This document shows positions 63,973 to 64,000 of a DNA stretch of 64,000 nucleotides, one piece after another (position 1 is the first letter of the stretch; the number at the start of each line of letters is the position of its first letter). The notes below the pieces were generated by a model that was given only the letters and a program-made list of their open reading frames with translations, was not told where the DNA came from and did no database searches. The position numbers and the translations under genes are program-made. The stretch is from Lates calcarifer (lineage: Eukaryota > Chordata > Actinopteri > Centropomidae), in assembly GCF_001640805.2 (NCBI RefSeq), contig NC_066844.1:13516543-13580542 (forward strand), read 5' to 3'.

Positions 63973-64000
63973 GGGCACATTCTGATTCGCTCTGCAAAGA
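63973..64000 (+). other. acceptor-like site at window edge, possible exon start
   Basis: TTTTCCTTCATTCTTTGCCAG ends at 63972. The following 28 bases are open in phase 0 but read GHILIRSAK, not the ALQVARQ expected of the next FOXP1 exon, so it is probably a cryptic site or an alternative exon. It is cut by the window end. Confidence 0.15.

Larger units (their letters stand above)
62357..64000 (+). other. foxp1: foxp1 intron after coding exon 1 (partial)
   Basis: The intron begins with GTAGAC, a usable but sub-optimal donor because +5 is A rather than G. Reading through would add 20 residues before TGA at 62417-62419. The interval holds an ATTATT run near 62482, an inverted CTGTAGCAT cluster (63063-63116), a candidate inverted-repeat element (63118-63386), and two exon-like acceptors (63604 and 63973). 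No FOXP1 glutamine-rich exon is present, so the intron extends past the window unless the 63973 acceptor is real. Confidence 0.75.

Overview
The window looks like nuclear DNA from a bony fish, most likely a teleost. There are no bacterial-style operons. Reading frames are short and scattered (none above about 150 codons). Microsatellites are dense, and at least two kinds of dispersed repeat look like short non-autonomous fish elements. The one firmly identified gene is foxp1, a forkhead transcription factor, running left to right. Its start-codon exon lies at 62186-62356 and encodes the first 53 residues, beginning MMQESGTE. That start matches FOXP1 rather than FOXP2 (MMQESATE) or FOXP4 (MMVESASE), as I recall those families. 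I cannot tell which teleost paralog (foxp1a or foxp1b) this is.

Layout. Positions 1-62185 are best read as the long non-coding 5' part of foxp1: introns, possibly interrupted by small untranslated exons. I mark eight intervals with exon-like splice signals. Seven are upstream or non-coding candidates: 5052-5158, 13068-13129, 14385-14460, 28431-28474, 39454-39542, 44402-44468 and 55363-55430. One, 63604-63659, lies in the intron after the coding exon. A further acceptor sits at the right edge (63973). None is proven, and several are expected to be chance matches. Positions 62357-64000 are the start of the intron after coding exon 1; the next FOXP1 coding exon is not in the window.

The intronic DNA alternates between low-complexity tracts (CA/GT, CT/GA, poly-A, poly-C), degraded dispersed repeats, and longer stretches of complex, repeat-free sequence rich in TAATTA-like and ATTTGCAT-like words. 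In foxp loci such stretches are often conserved non-coding enhancers. I flag the best candidates with low confidence, because conservation cannot be seen from a single sequence.

Repeats found by internal comparison: two diverged copies of one unnamed element (6298-6731 and 34664-34985, the second carrying a 26-bp-arm hairpin); two copies of a second element ending in a GCAGCCCTA-like motif (13905-14119 and 39860-40108); and a 269-bp candidate terminal-inverted-repeat element (63118-63386). I found no tRNA, rRNA, CRISPR array, transposase gene or second protein-coding gene, and no sign of a new multi-gene system.
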